From: Avena insularis
Taxonomy: Eukaryota > Streptophyta > Magnoliopsida > Poales > Poaceae
Length of the DNA stretch: 64,000 bases
Assembly: GCA_023614405.1 (NCBI GenBank)
Contig: CM042684.1
Span: forward strand, 533,432,682-533,496,681
Direction: 5' to 3'
How positions within the stretch are numbered: the first letter of the stretch is position 1; each line of letters opens with the position of its first letter. The translations under genes and the position numbers were made by a program. Positions 10,971-22,033 of this stretch are shown here, one piece after another. Below the pieces are notes generated by a model. That model was not told the origin of the DNA. It saw only the letters and a program-made list of their open reading frames with translations, and did no database searches.

Positions 10971-12973
10971 CTAGAAAATACCCCACGCGTTGCTGCGGAA
11001 ATTTATGCATTTTACAAATAGTGCAGAAGATACGTAAAACAAAAGTAGAATATGGATACAAAATTTAATTAAAGAGCTTGAGACTACAATTTTCGATGTC
11101 GTGGAAACATAATTAGGTCCTCTAGAAATACAATTTGTATATATGCATGTATTAAGAACCATATCTAAAAATGATATTCTCACACCGAGTAGCATGTTCA
11201 TGCTTTTAACTCTTGTTCTTTATATGCAATCAGCAATGTGCACTGAGCTTATCTTAAGTGACCCAAAACTAAAAATGTACGCTCCATCGAGCATTTACTT
11301 TTGGTCTTGAAGAAAGTGTACTTCTGCCTTCTGGCTAATGGCTATTATGCTCCATTGAATAAGACAACAATTCATGTATTCCATACATTCACATGAAAAG
11401 TTTTTAGATTAAGAGAACAACAAATGCAACAGCCCATCGATACATAAACGGGTAACCCGGTGACTCAAACAATAGTGCCTGCGTGATTCTCTTCAAAGTC
11501 CGGATGCCTCCTGTACAGAAGGTCTAAATTCTGGTACATAATTTTAATACATTATACACTTTTGTAAAAATACCTAGGAAGGCCTACATTCTCAGCCTAT
11601 CTAATTTGCACCTTGATGTTTCCGAGAAGAAGTAAACAATAATAATCAGTATATTATTTGGAAGACACGTCTTCATTGATTGCTTTGATGATCTTACTTC
11701 CAGTTCAGGCCACAAATTGCTTTTAATGTTGACAAACTGCACACAACTACAGAGCAAATACATTATATATTACAGAACAGTATGTAGTAATTTTTTTTAC
11801 ATACAATAGATGATAAAGAAGAGCAAATGAGCATATATCAAGTAATAACGACATCAACACTTATGGGAACCAAAATCTCAATGCATACCAATGGCTAGCT
11901 TGATCAAGTAAGTATGGTCATGTCTGAGTTATTGCAAGGTCTGATTATATTAAAAAAATACATTGATGATAAATTTTCATGTGGGGCCAAACTTTTATCT
12001 GTAAATCAGTGTTAAAATTTGAATGGTCATAGAACAAATTGCCTATATGCTCTCAACGTGAGCACAACATACCATTTATTTAGCATCTACCATTGAACTG
12101 CAGCCTTGTGTTTGTACCTGTAGCGCATGTATGTAAGAGAAGGCAAATGCAATAAGCCTATAATTAATTGGGAAGCCCCATAAGATCCAACTACCAAGTG
12201 GAGAATTTCTTTCACAAATACGCACTGAAAGGCCTAGGCCAAAAAAAGGATAGTTCTCTGTAGTTTTAAAGTTGTCTGCTACAGGAAGGCACATCAACTC
12301 AAACATGCTCACGTTGGAATTTCATCAAGCACTTGCCAAGCTCAAAACATAAAAGATGAAGGAATAGAAGAGGCCAATGTAGATCTAGAGATTACCAGTC
12401 ATAGGAGCGGCATCACGTCAGATTGCAGGTGAATTTGCTTCTCTCAATTACTTTAGTTCAAGAGAGAGGTTCATAATTCATTCAGGACTCCAGGCTGTCG
12501 AGCAGGACCTTCGTGGAACATTAGCTATGACGGACTGGTGATCTACGATGAGCGCAAGCTACTTCGGGAGGGGGAAGGAGACCCTGAGCAGGCAGCAAGT
12601 CCAAGCCGTTCATGATAGGAGGAAAGAGGAAGAGGCATGTGTGTTGGCGCTAAAGGCAGGTCTTGGCAAACTTTACATCGGGGAGGTCTTTATAGGCTGA
12701 CCAGAGAAGAAGAGAAGCCAATATTAGTAGTAGTAGAGAAAGGTAACGGCAAAGAGGGCAAGAGACGCATACAACGATGCATTTATCAGAAATAAATTTG
12801 AGAATTGATGAGATGGACTGAATGGCCTGGAAGGTTATGCACGCACTATCATAAAGGGAAATGATGAAGGAAAAAGAACAAAATAGAAATTGCTGAGGTG
12901 GCAGCTTGATGAGGTGGCATGCTTGCATGTTGAGAGAAATCTCTTAGCGGGGATCACCTATTTAGATATTATC
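10971..12973. mobile_element. ~2-kb segment present only in unit 1, possible transposon of unknown class
   Basis: Unit 2 reads straight from CTCTAAAAGAA (matching 10961-10970) into GAGTAATAATTTACATGG (matching 12983 onward). Unit 1 carries about 2 kb in between. It starts CTAGAAAATACCCCACGCGT and ends near GCGGGGATCACCTATTTAGA, weakly mirrored ends with CCCC/GGGG cores. No target duplication or transposase could be identified. It may be an insertion into unit 1 or a deletion from unit 2. Confidence 0.45.
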
Positions 12974-13904
12974 GATATTACGGAGTAATAATTTACATGG
13001 ATTGAGACTTTTAATAGTTGTAATTTTCGTTTTTCTTGAGATGTTTTGTTCTGTTCGATGTTTCTTTTAATGTCAGTCTTATTCACCAAAAAAGACGTAA
13101 TAGTTGTTGTTGACATGTTATCGATTGACGTAACTCATAGCGTCGTGTCTCGTCTCCATCGAATCCCCTCCAGCTAGCTTCAATTTACATTTTTCCCTCT
13201 CCGAGCGCACGTGTAAGATAAAACAATCTAACAAGTCTTGTAGACATTCCTTAATCCAAACAACAAGTGCTTCCCTAAGTTCAAACCTAGGTCTACTAGA
13301 GAAAAAACTACTATACATTTGTAATCCGGATCGAAGGTATCAACCCTTTTTTGGCGCCGTTGTCGATGATGCAATTTCGCTATCCGTCTAAGATTACTAG
13401 AGACCTTATTATTTAGTTTTATTTTTATTTTAGTTTATTTATTGTTATTAGTTTACTTTTGTTATCTTTTGAAAATCCAAAAAAAATATATACTTGTTTA
13501 ATTTTTTCTCTTATTCTAGAAAATCTAAAAAAATAGGATAGGGATTATGCTACTCCCCATGATGATTGAGACGCCTAATAACGCTAATCATGATAAACTT
13601 AAGTAATCCTTAAAAGTTTAACGTAAATATTAAATATACCTCTAATATATTTTTAGAGTGGGGGAACAGTTTCCTCCTTGACTCTAGTAAATCTCTAACA
13701 CATTAAACAAGGGGTGCTTGATTTCATGTTGCCCTAGGGCCCTAAAATCCATGGACCGGCCCTGCGTCTAGGTACCTGTTGATGAACAAGTGAATTGAAA
13801 CAGGAGATTTTAGTTCCCCTTCGTGAATAAATTTGCATCTCACCCACCAGATTGCCCATAAAGTTACCAGCACTTCAATGAAATCCTCCTGGGGCACCGA
13901 TTTT

Positions 13905-14590
13905 CTTATCTAAAACAGCCATAACTTTGGGTCTTCCATCTCATCTCCAAATACTGGCCACAGTTTGTCCTCCTCCTTTAGTGCCCACACGCTTCGTGCC
14001 ATGTTGCAGTCTAGCAACGAATGCCTCCAAGTATCCACCGCATAATTACACAGGGAACAAGCCGGAGAAGGAGCCATATGTCGGTGCACCCTGACATCAC
14101 CCGTTGGGAGGGTTGATCTTGCTAGCCTCCATGCAAAAATCCGAAGCTTTGAAGGGACCTTCACCTTTCCAAAGTTTCTTCCACCTTTGTTCATTTTCCA
14201 GTGTATTGGACGACTCGGACATACCTTCCAAATAATTCTCCCTCCTTCTCTTAGTCTCTAGGATCATTTTATAAGCTGATCTTACCGAGAAGACCCCCGA
14301 TCGGTCATACTGCCAAGCCCAAAAATCAGGTTGCCGCACATAGCTGATCGGGATATCCAAGATTTCTTCAATATCCATTGGCAAGAACCACTTCTCTGTA
14401 GCTTTCCAATATATATCCCACGTTTTTGTGACCTGCCATATCAGTTCTGACGCCAAATCGGGAGGATCAGCAGAGATACAACAAAGTGGCCTCATCTCAT
14501 GATCTCTCGGAATCCAGTTGTCCTCCCAAACATCTGTGAGTGAGCCATCTCCTATTCGTTTAATCAGACTCATCCGCAACATATCTCGTC
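13905..14590 (-). pseudogene. LINE fragment (RT C-terminus and zf-RVT), unit 1 copy
   Basis: On the minus strand the frames give the end of a LINE reverse transcriptase (RIGDGSLTDVWEDNWIPRD, then WAWQYDRSGVFSVRSAYKM) followed by the zf-RVT region (FAWRLARSTLPTGDVR, then CSLCNYAVDTWRHSLLDC with the Cys/Cys/His/Cys pattern). The two halves are in different frames, so a frameshift lies near 14190. The RT catalytic core and RNase H are absent. The same fragment in unit 2 was split by a later insertion, so it predates the duplication. Confidence 0.85.
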
Positions 14591-14936
14591 CCTCACATAG
14601 CTAGTGATCGCCAAATTTGGGAAGGATGTGGAGGCAGAGAGAATATCACAGGTCGTGAAGTAGACAACCTTCAACATTCGAGCATAAGGGTTTGTGGCTC
14701 GTTTCAAATTCTCCACACCTGCCTTGAAGAGCTTGCCTGTTTTGCTAGGAGATGTAGTGCCGGCCTTATCCGCCGGCTCTGGACTCTGGGAACACGGTAG
14801 CCCACGTATGTACTTGGGCCGACTGATTAGGACTTCGTTCAGCTTGGGAACCTAGTTTCCGGAGATGTAGAGACACTGCGTTTTTTTGGACAAAGGGCTT
14901 TTATTACTATGTGCGGTATGTGGAATCTGAAATTGC

Positions 14937-15064
14937 TACTCCCTCCGTCCCAAAATAAGTGACTTGAGTTGATCTAGATATACATGTATCTATATACTAA
15001 AACGTGTCTAGATACATCTAATTCTAGACAAACCCAAGTCACTTATTTTGGGACGGAGGGAGTA
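14937..15064. mobile_element. Stowaway MITE in unit 1
   Basis: A 124-bp element (14939-15062) flanked by TA on both sides. Its ends are near-perfect inverted repeats: CTCCCTCCGTCCCAAAATAA and the complement TTATTTTGGGACGGAGGGAG, with GTGACTTG/CAAGTCAC continuing inward. The equivalent place in unit 2 (near 26520) has no element, so insertion followed the duplication or unit 2 lost it. Confidence 0.93.
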
Positions 15065-15309
15065 GTTAGGAACTCAATCATGCAAATTTTCTGGTAATCA
15101 AAATCATAATACTTTTTTGAACCAATTATATTTTTGTGTGACTATGATCCATGCAAACTCTTAAGAAAAACACGCAAGTAGCTACACATAGATGGACTCG
15201 TTGGCAAAGACAACGACAATACTTAAGACCAAAGTACAAAGCTCACCATGTTGAAGGGTTGGTTCTGTTGAAGCGGCATTGACCCGGTCTTGACACAGAT
15301 CATAATCTC

Positions 15310-15480
15310 TACTTCCTCTGTTCGGAAATATAAGACGTTTTAGTTTTGTGAATCGAATGTATCTAGACGTCTTTTAGTGTATAGGTTCGTAGAGATTCGG
15401 AGTGAACCTATATACTAAAAAGCGTCTAGATACATTTTTTTCACAAAACTAAAATGTCTTATATTTCTGAATGGAGGGTA
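15310..15480. mobile_element. Stowaway MITE (second family) in unit 1
   Basis: A 167-bp element (15312-15478) with TA at both ends. Its termini CTTCCTCTGTTCGGAAATAT and ATATTTCTGAATGGAGGG pair imperfectly, and the inner GTTTTAGTTTTGTGAA pairs with TTCACAAAACTAAAA. The interior matches the MITE at 20977-21144. Unit 2 has a single TA at the corresponding place near 26809. Confidence 0.88.
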
Positions 15481-16515
15481 GTTCTTACCACCTACCCTGG
15501 TGTTTGTCATGGCCAAACGCATCAGGGTCAACCGAGTTGTCGGCGTTATGAGATGTAAAGAGACGCCATGGCCACCTCCACTGAATCCTATCTTCATCGT
15601 GCTTGCCCCTTTTGTCCTTGTGTTGCATACCCAATTAGACTCTCTTTTTATGTTCTCCATCCTTCCCCTTTCTCCTACTTTGATAGAAAAAATTGACGGG
15701 GTGAAAAAATACTACGGGGTTGCAGTTAGAACACTATAGGTGTGTTTTTCCTAAAAATCACAATTTTGTATTCCCCACTATTATGCACACTTACAATATA
15801 TCAAAACATGCAACTAGAGAAGCTAGTTACTAAACTACAATTAAGGGACTTCACCGTGAAAAGAACAATGCCAATTGCCAACTAGCTATCCGATTGAAAA
15901 ATCTAGACAAATGTAGAAGAACTAAATTGGATGATCCTAACCAACAAAGTACAAACCTTTATCAGGATAATTGTTAGACTAGTATATGTCAAATCATCCA
16001 TGATGATATTTAAAGTCAATTGACAAAAATACATATAAACATACTATAATATGTCTAAGTGCCACAAATTATAACATATATCAATGTTAATTTCTTATAA
16101 TATCTTGTTGAATTTGAATGGATTCAATTGAACTAAATAGGCCAAACTAAGTATTCGAGAGCTCACATAAAGACAAAACAAGTTTCTACTTTACAATTGT
16201 TGTATTTGTAGTGATGGACATGTGGATCTTGTAATATTCAGCTTTAAGTTATATTATTATGTTGTATTGTTATTGAATACAATATTTAACAATTGCTAGA
16301 TGTACATTAGTATGAATGAATAAAACAACTTGGTATTTAGTGACCATAAACTAGTCTGTTGTAAGTATAAATTTTGGTATAAATATGATTATTGCAGCGG
16401 CAAATAGTTGCTTCTGATAGATTTTTCTATTGTTATGCCATTTTCTGTTTAAAATACCATAAAGATAAGAAAAATATTAATATTTATGATATAAATAATT
16501 AAGCCTGGAACTGGA

Positions 16516-16972
16516 TCAGAAGATCCTCCTGTATCTTCCCGATCAGAAGATCCTCCCGTATCTTCCAGTACTACCGAGGATCCAACGGCTCTTCATGAAC
16601 GAGGATACTGCACAACAGATGCAGTGGCCCGTAGAAGGGAACAAATACCTCGACAAGATAATACATCCGTCGGATGTTAGTGTATGGAAGAACTTTGTCA
16701 TTAAATATCCACTGAAAGTCGGTGACTCGAGGAGTATAGCAGTTGCGATATCAACCGATGGGTTCAATCCATATGGTATGTCGGCTGCAACATACAGTTG
16801 TTGGCCAGTGTTCGTTATTCCCCTGAACCTCCCCCTGGCGTCTGCATAAGATCAGAGGACATGTATGTGTCGATGATAATCCCAGGGTCAAAATACCCGG
16901 GTAAGAACATGAACGTGTACCTGGAACCGCTAGTGGAAGACTTGCTTTGTGGCCAAGCTTCTCTTATGAAAT
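16516..16972 (+). pseudogene. CACTA TNP2 transposase fragment at the unit junction
   Basis: The frame from 16595 reads through ISTDGFNPYGMS and CWPVFVIPLNLP, the conserved core of the TNP2 transposase family (Transposase_21). After a frameshift near 16835 it continues with SMIIPGSKYPGKNMNVYLEP and LVEDLL. Both flanks of this core are missing. It lies exactly between the two duplicated units. A 25-27 bp direct repeat (GATCAGAAGATCCTCC) at 16514-16565 sits at its left edge and TCTCTTATGAAATAC is doubled at its right edge. It comes from a different CACTA family than the element at 50400-62601. Confidence 0.82.
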
Positions 16973-18881
16973 ACAGTAGTTTCTCTTATGAAATACTAAT
17001 ATTTTTAAGTCTTTTCCATGTGAAAAAGTGGCATAGCTTGACAGGATGGAGACACCCAAGAACGCTACTCATGATAAACTTAAGTAATCCTTGAAAGTTT
17101 AACGTAAATATTAAATATATCTCTAATTTTTTGGAGTAGGGGGCCATTGCCCTCCTTGATCCTAGGAAATCTCTAACATATTAAACCAGAGACAGGGCTG
17201 ATGGTCAGTTTTATGCTCTTCTGCACGCTCCTCCTTCTCATCGGAGGCCTCTTCTTGCTCTTAGATTGCAGCCATCAACGTTGAGACGCAGAGGCCCCTG
17301 CCGCTACAGGTCCCGCCGACCAACAGACCGTGATTGTTTTCGCAGTCGTTGGTGCGGGCGGCGTCATCAGCGCCCACAGACCCATCGGCCCACTCGGCCT
17401 CATGGGGGCCCTCGAGACCCACTGGCCCTGCCGCCAATGCCTTGATGTCGGTGGTCTTCTCAGTTGTCGTCGTAGGAATAGCTGCCATTGGGGGTACTAG
17501 TTGGAGTTTCGGGGATCATAGGTGTAGCAAAGAGGTGATGCAAAGTTAGATTGGTCATAATAAGGTTGTTCAATTAACGTATGGTGTGAAGCCTCTAAAA
17601 GAATGTTGCAGAGTAATAATTTACATGGATTGAGACTTCTAATAGTTGTAATTTTCGTTTTTCTTAAAATATTTTGTCATGTTCGATGTTTCTTTTAATG
17701 CTAGAGTCCTCTTCGCAAAAAAGACGTATAATAGTTGTTGTTGACATGTAATCGATTGACGTAACTCATAGCGCCGTGTCTCATCTCCATCGAATCCCCT
17801 CCAGCTAGCTTCAATTTACTTTTTCCCTCTCCGAGCGCACGTGTAAGATAAAACAATCTAGCAAGTCTTGTAGACATTCCTTAATCCAAACAACAAGTGC
17901 TTCTCTAAGTTCAAACCTAGGTCTACTAGAGAAAAAACTACTATACATTTGTAATCCGAATTGAAGGTATCAACCCTTTTTTCGAAGCCGTTGCCGAGGA
18001 TGCAATTTCGCTATCCGTCTAAGATTACTAGAGACCTTGTTATTTGGTTTTATTGTTGTTTTAGTTTATTTATTGCTATTAGTTTACTTTTGTTATCTTT
18101 TGAAAATCCAAAAAAATTTATTTACTTGTTTAATTTTTTCTCTTATTCTAGAAAATCTAAAAATAGGATCTATGGCTCAAAAGTAGTTTGGAGAGTATGC
18201 TACTCCCAATGATGATTGAGACGCCCAAGAATGCTAATCATGATAAACTTAAGTAATCCTTCACGTAAATATTAAATATACCTCTAATATATTTTTGGAG
18301 TGGGGGAACATTTTCCTCCTTGACCCTAGGAAATCTCTAACATATTAAACAAGGGGCCCTTGATTTCATGTTGCCCTAGGGCCCCTAAAATCCATGGACC
18401 GACCCTGCGTCCAGGTACCTGTTGATGAACTAGTGAATTGAAAGAGGAGATTTTAGTTCCCCTTCATGGATGAATTTGCGTCTCGCCTACCAGATTGCCC
18501 ATAAGGTTACCAGCACTTCAATGAAATCCTCCTGGGGCACTGATTTTCTCATCTAAAACAGCCATAACTTTGGGTCTTCCATCTCATCTCCAAATACTGG
18601 CCACAGTTTGTCCACCTCCTTTAGTGCCCACACCCTTCGTGCCATGTTGCAGTCTAGCAACGAATGCCTCCAAGTATCCACCGCAGAATTACACACTGAA
18701 CAAGCCGGAGAAGGGGCCATATGTCGGTGCGCCCGGACATCACCCGTTGGGAGGGTTGATCTTGCTAGCCTCCATGCAAAAATCTGAAGCTTTGAAGGGA
18801 CCTTCACCTTTCCAAAGTTTCTTCCACCTTTGTTCATTTTCCAGTGTATTGTACGACTCGGACATACCTTCCAAATAATTC

Positions 18882-20813
18882 TCCCTCCTTCTCTCCTCGA
18901 AACAGGCTTTCGCCCAGCTATATTAATATAGCAACCGTTTGAGACCGCTGTTGGGCCAGACAGCACAACGCCCAAAAGACAAAGACAAAACATAAGAGAA
19001 AACAAAGCCGACAGCAGTGACTCAATGAAAACGACGATGACCCGCCACCGCTGCGCCCTCCAAAGAATGCCACCACACTCCTAGCGCTCCGAAACGTCGC
19101 ATACCAAGCAGCACCCCCAAGAGGGAAAGTGACGACAACGACACTGTTGCCCGGACTAGTCCTAGGGTTTCCCCCGGTACGCTACGGGAGGTGGGGAAGA
19201 GATACACCCGACACCCTTCAAGAAGGATGATGATGCCCACAGGCGTCACCGCGTCGGTGTCAAGACGACAAGGATTTCTCCCGATCCCTCAAAAAACCAC
19301 ACTCCCGGACGCTTCGTAAGGCTCCACCAAGCTCGCCACCCACCAGCACACGCCACCACGGTCTTGCAGTCACCATCGTCGTCTCACCGTGGCCACGATG
19401 TAAGGCTGGTATGACCGAAAAGAAGAAACTTCGGCGAGGTCGACGGTACAGTAACACGCGGGAGGGAACTACCTCCACCGCCGGGAAGCGATAGCCGACC
19501 GGATGTGGCAGCAGGGGCAAACCAGGCCCTCTCTGGCCCGGCTGAGCCCAGATGGGCTCATGAAGCCCCACTACCACACTGCAGCAGGGGTGTCACTATC
19601 GTTGCCAACCCTAGCCTTAGTCCATACTCCTCCGTCCACCAGTGGACCCGCCGCCACGCAGATCCCCACCACCAAGCAGTAGCGCCATCGCCATCGTGGT
19701 CACCCGGGCCAACCGGACCACTGTCGGTCTGAGAAGAGGCCAGCGCCACCAGGACCCGCCAATGCACGACAGAAAACGTAACTGCGACAACCCTTTCGGA
19801 CCACGGATTCAAGGAATAGCACGGGCGCCACACTCCTGCTGCCAGGGGTCGCCGGATCTAGGCCAAGCAGGCCTAGATCAGCACCAGCGGTGGTGCAGCC
19901 GGGAGAGGACTCCCCGCCGCAGCCAACCAGCAGGGAAGGAATCGGCGCTAGGCCTGCCTAGGCCCGCCTGGCCCAGGTCAACGCCCGCCTGGCCAGATCG
20001 GGACCCGCCAAGCCCCAATCTAAGCCATGTCGCCGGCCGCCCCCCTCCACCACCGCGTAGCTTCCGTGCGCTCCTATCCTACCGCCGGCGCCGCCGGAGA
20101 CCGCCGCAGCCAGGCCTGCAGTCGCCATTGGATCGAGCTCCGAGAGCCGGACCACCTGCTGCCCCACCGCCCACACGGCCGGAGCACCCAGGCCACCACC
20201 ACCAGCCCGGAGTCGCTGCTCCGGCGTCCGTGCTACACCGCTCCTCCTTCCCTTCCCATGGCTGCCAAGCCCAAGGTTCGGCCCGCTGCAAGCCCAGATC
20301 TGGATTGCCTTTGCGAACCTCCCGGACATCGCGCCGCCACCCGCTCGTCGCGCCCCAGCCGCCACCAGCGCCAGAGGCTCCTTCAACAGCGCACCTCCCC
20401 CGAGCCCTCCTGGCCCAGGACAAGGCCCGCAGGCCCAGATCGGGGCCCGCCTGGCCCCAAGATCTGGCCACGCTGCCGGCAACCACCCGTCGCCGCCGCC
20501 CAGGATAGAGCCACCGCGCCGTTCGTCGCCCGCGCCGGGAGTCGCCGCCACCGTGTCGACGCCGCCGGGCCGAGCACCACGCCGCCTATGCCGCACCGCC
20601 GCAGGCTGCAGCCGCCCGGCGAGGCCGCCCCTGCGCACGGGAAAAGAAGATCCCGCCGCCGCCAGCCCCGCGCGGGCTTCGCCCGGTGGAGCTCTCCGGC
20701 GGCGGCGGGGGAGGAGGGGGAAAGGGGAGTTCTGTGGCGACGCTGGGGTGGGCGCGTCTCCGTCGCCCGCACGGGAGCGACGCGAGACCCTCTCGGGCAG
20801 TTCCCTCCTTCTC
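18882..20813 (-). mobile_element. LINE-derived non-autonomous element with 12-bp target-site duplication
   Basis: A 1908-bp insert (18894-20801) is flanked by TCCCTCCTTCTC at 18882-18893 and 20802-20813. Unit 1 shows the single uninterrupted target near 14242-14253. Read on the minus strand, the 5' two-thirds is very GC-rich with repeated AGATCTGGGC/GCCCAGATC-type phrases. The last 150 bases have the look of a plant LINE 3' end (TTAATATAGCTGGGCGAAAG, then CCTGTTTCGAGGA). There is no reverse transcriptase, so it would need enzymes in trans. Long GC-rich frames inside show no domain. The tail lacks a long poly(A). Confidence 0.8.
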
Positions 20814-20974
20814 TTAGTCTCTAGGATCATTTTATAAGCTGATCTTACCGAGAAGACCCCCGATCGGTCATAATGCCAAGCCCAAAAATCAGGTTGCCGC
20901 ACATAGCTGATCGGGATCTCCAAGATTTCTTCAATATCCATTGGCAAGAACCACTTCTCTGTAGCTTTCCAATA

Positions 20975-21146
20975 TACTCCCTCCGTTCAGAAATATATGA
21001 TGTTTTAGTTTTGTGAATCGAATGTATATAGACTTTTTTAGTATATAGATTCGTAGAGGTTCGGAGTGAACATATACACTAAAAAGCGTCTAGATACATT
21101 CGTTTCACCTAGCTAAAACGTCTTATATTTCTAAACGGAGGGAGTA
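20975..21146. mobile_element. Stowaway MITE in unit 2
   Basis: A 168-bp element (20977-21144) with TA duplicated at both ends, starting CTCCCTCCGTTCAGAAATAT and ending ATATTTCTAAACGGAGGGAG. Unit 1 has the empty site CAATATATATCCC near 14410. It belongs to the same family as the element at 15312-15478, sharing GTTTTAGTTTTGTGAATCGA and TTCGGAGTGAAC. Confidence 0.93.
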
Positions 21147-21602
21147 TATCCCACGTTCGTGTGACCTGCCATATCAGTTCTGACACCAAATCGGGAGGAT
21201 CAGCAGAGATACAACAAAGTGGCCTCATCTCATGATCTCTCAGAATCCAGTTGTCCTCCCAAACATCTGTGAGTGAGCCATCTCCTATTCGTTTAATCAG
21301 ACTCATCCGCAACATATCTCGTCCCTCACATAGTGATCGTTGGGATCGGACGTGAACCCAAATTCGCCGAGAGAATATCACAGGTCGGGAAGTAGATAGC
21401 CTTCAACATTCGAGCACTAAGGGTTTCTAGCTCGTTTAAAATTCTCCACACCTACCTTGCAAGAAGAGCTTGCATGTTTTGCTAGAAGATGTAGTGCCGG
21501 CCTTATCCGCCGGCTCTCTACAGGTCTGCCTTGCAAGAAGAGCTTGCAAGGGAACAAGCTAGCCCACGTATGTACTTGGGCCGACTGATTAGGACTTCCT
21601 TC

Positions 21603-21992
21603 TGTTATATGTTGATCCAAATTCTACAAAGTAAATGCCAACTTCTAACGGAGCGGAGCGAGGCCCGTCGCCGGAGGCTTGGGCCGATGCGGAGCGGAGT
21701 CTGAAGTTGGCCCACTCCGTGCCCAACAGGGACGCCTGTGGGGGGTACGGATCGTTGATGACCTAGGTTACCACCGCTATATATACTTCTTGTAAGCCGC
21801 CGGTTGGGATAAGTTGCATCTGTGAAATCCCTGGCATTGTATAAACACTCTCCGATATAGTGAAGTTTTGCTGGCTGGCGCCCGTGGTTTTTCCCCTCTC
21901 TTTGTTGGAGAGGGTTTTCCACGTTAAATCTGTGTCCCCCTCGCTGCAATTTTATTTTCGTTCTTCGTTATTTACTTGTCGCAAAGCTAACA
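21603..21992 (+). repeat. Copia 5' LTR
   Basis: It begins TGTTATATGTTGATCCAAAT and ends GCTAACA, so the terminal inverted repeat is TGTTA/TAACA. A TATA-like stretch (CTATATATACTT) at about 21777-21788 is the likely promoter. A self-complementary CCCCTCTCTTTGTTGGAGAGG near 21896 may help 3' processing. Confidence 0.95.
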
Positions 21993-21994
21993 AG

Positions 21995-22006
21995 TGGTAT
22001 CAGAGC
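21995..22006 (+). other. Copia primer-binding site
   Basis: TGGTATCAGAGC, complementary to the 3' end of plant initiator methionine tRNA, lies two bases downstream of the 5' LTR. This is the usual minus-strand priming site of Tork-type Copia elements. Confidence 0.95.
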
Positions 22007-22033
22007 CCCAGGTTCTAATCTAGGGTTTGCGAC

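Larger units (their letters stand above)
10338..16515 (+). repeat. Unit 1 of a ~3.9-kb direct duplication
   Basis: Unit 1 matches unit 2 (16973-27848) in the same order and orientation from ACAGTAGTTTCTCTTAT to the TAATTAAGCCT(G/A)GAACT motif. By eye most aligned stretches are above 90 percent identical. Once unit-specific insertions are removed, both cores come to about 3.9 kb (roughly 3880 versus 3965 bases). The core contains a GC-richer segment (10550-10870), AT-rich sequence and a LINE fragment, and no intact gene. Unit 1 has private insertions at 10971-12973, 14939-15062 and 15312-15478. Confidence 0.88.
18548..21340 (-). pseudogene. LINE fragment, unit 2 copy, split by two later insertions
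   Basis: This is the same RT C-terminus/zf-RVT fragment as 13905-14590, now interrupted. 18548-18893 carries the zf-RVT part (CSVCNSAVDTWRHSLLDC) and 20802-21340 the RT C-terminal part (RIGDGSLTDVWEDNW). The gap is filled by the 1908-bp element 18894-20801 plus its duplicated target, and a Stowaway MITE at 20977-21144 sits further upstream in the reading direction. Non-functional. Confidence 0.85.

Noticed and set aside
19642..20947. Frames of 288, 329 and 265 codons in the unit 2 insert
   Set aside because: Open on both strands because of GC bias and repeated phrases; the insert is bounded by its own target duplication and has no recognisable enzyme.
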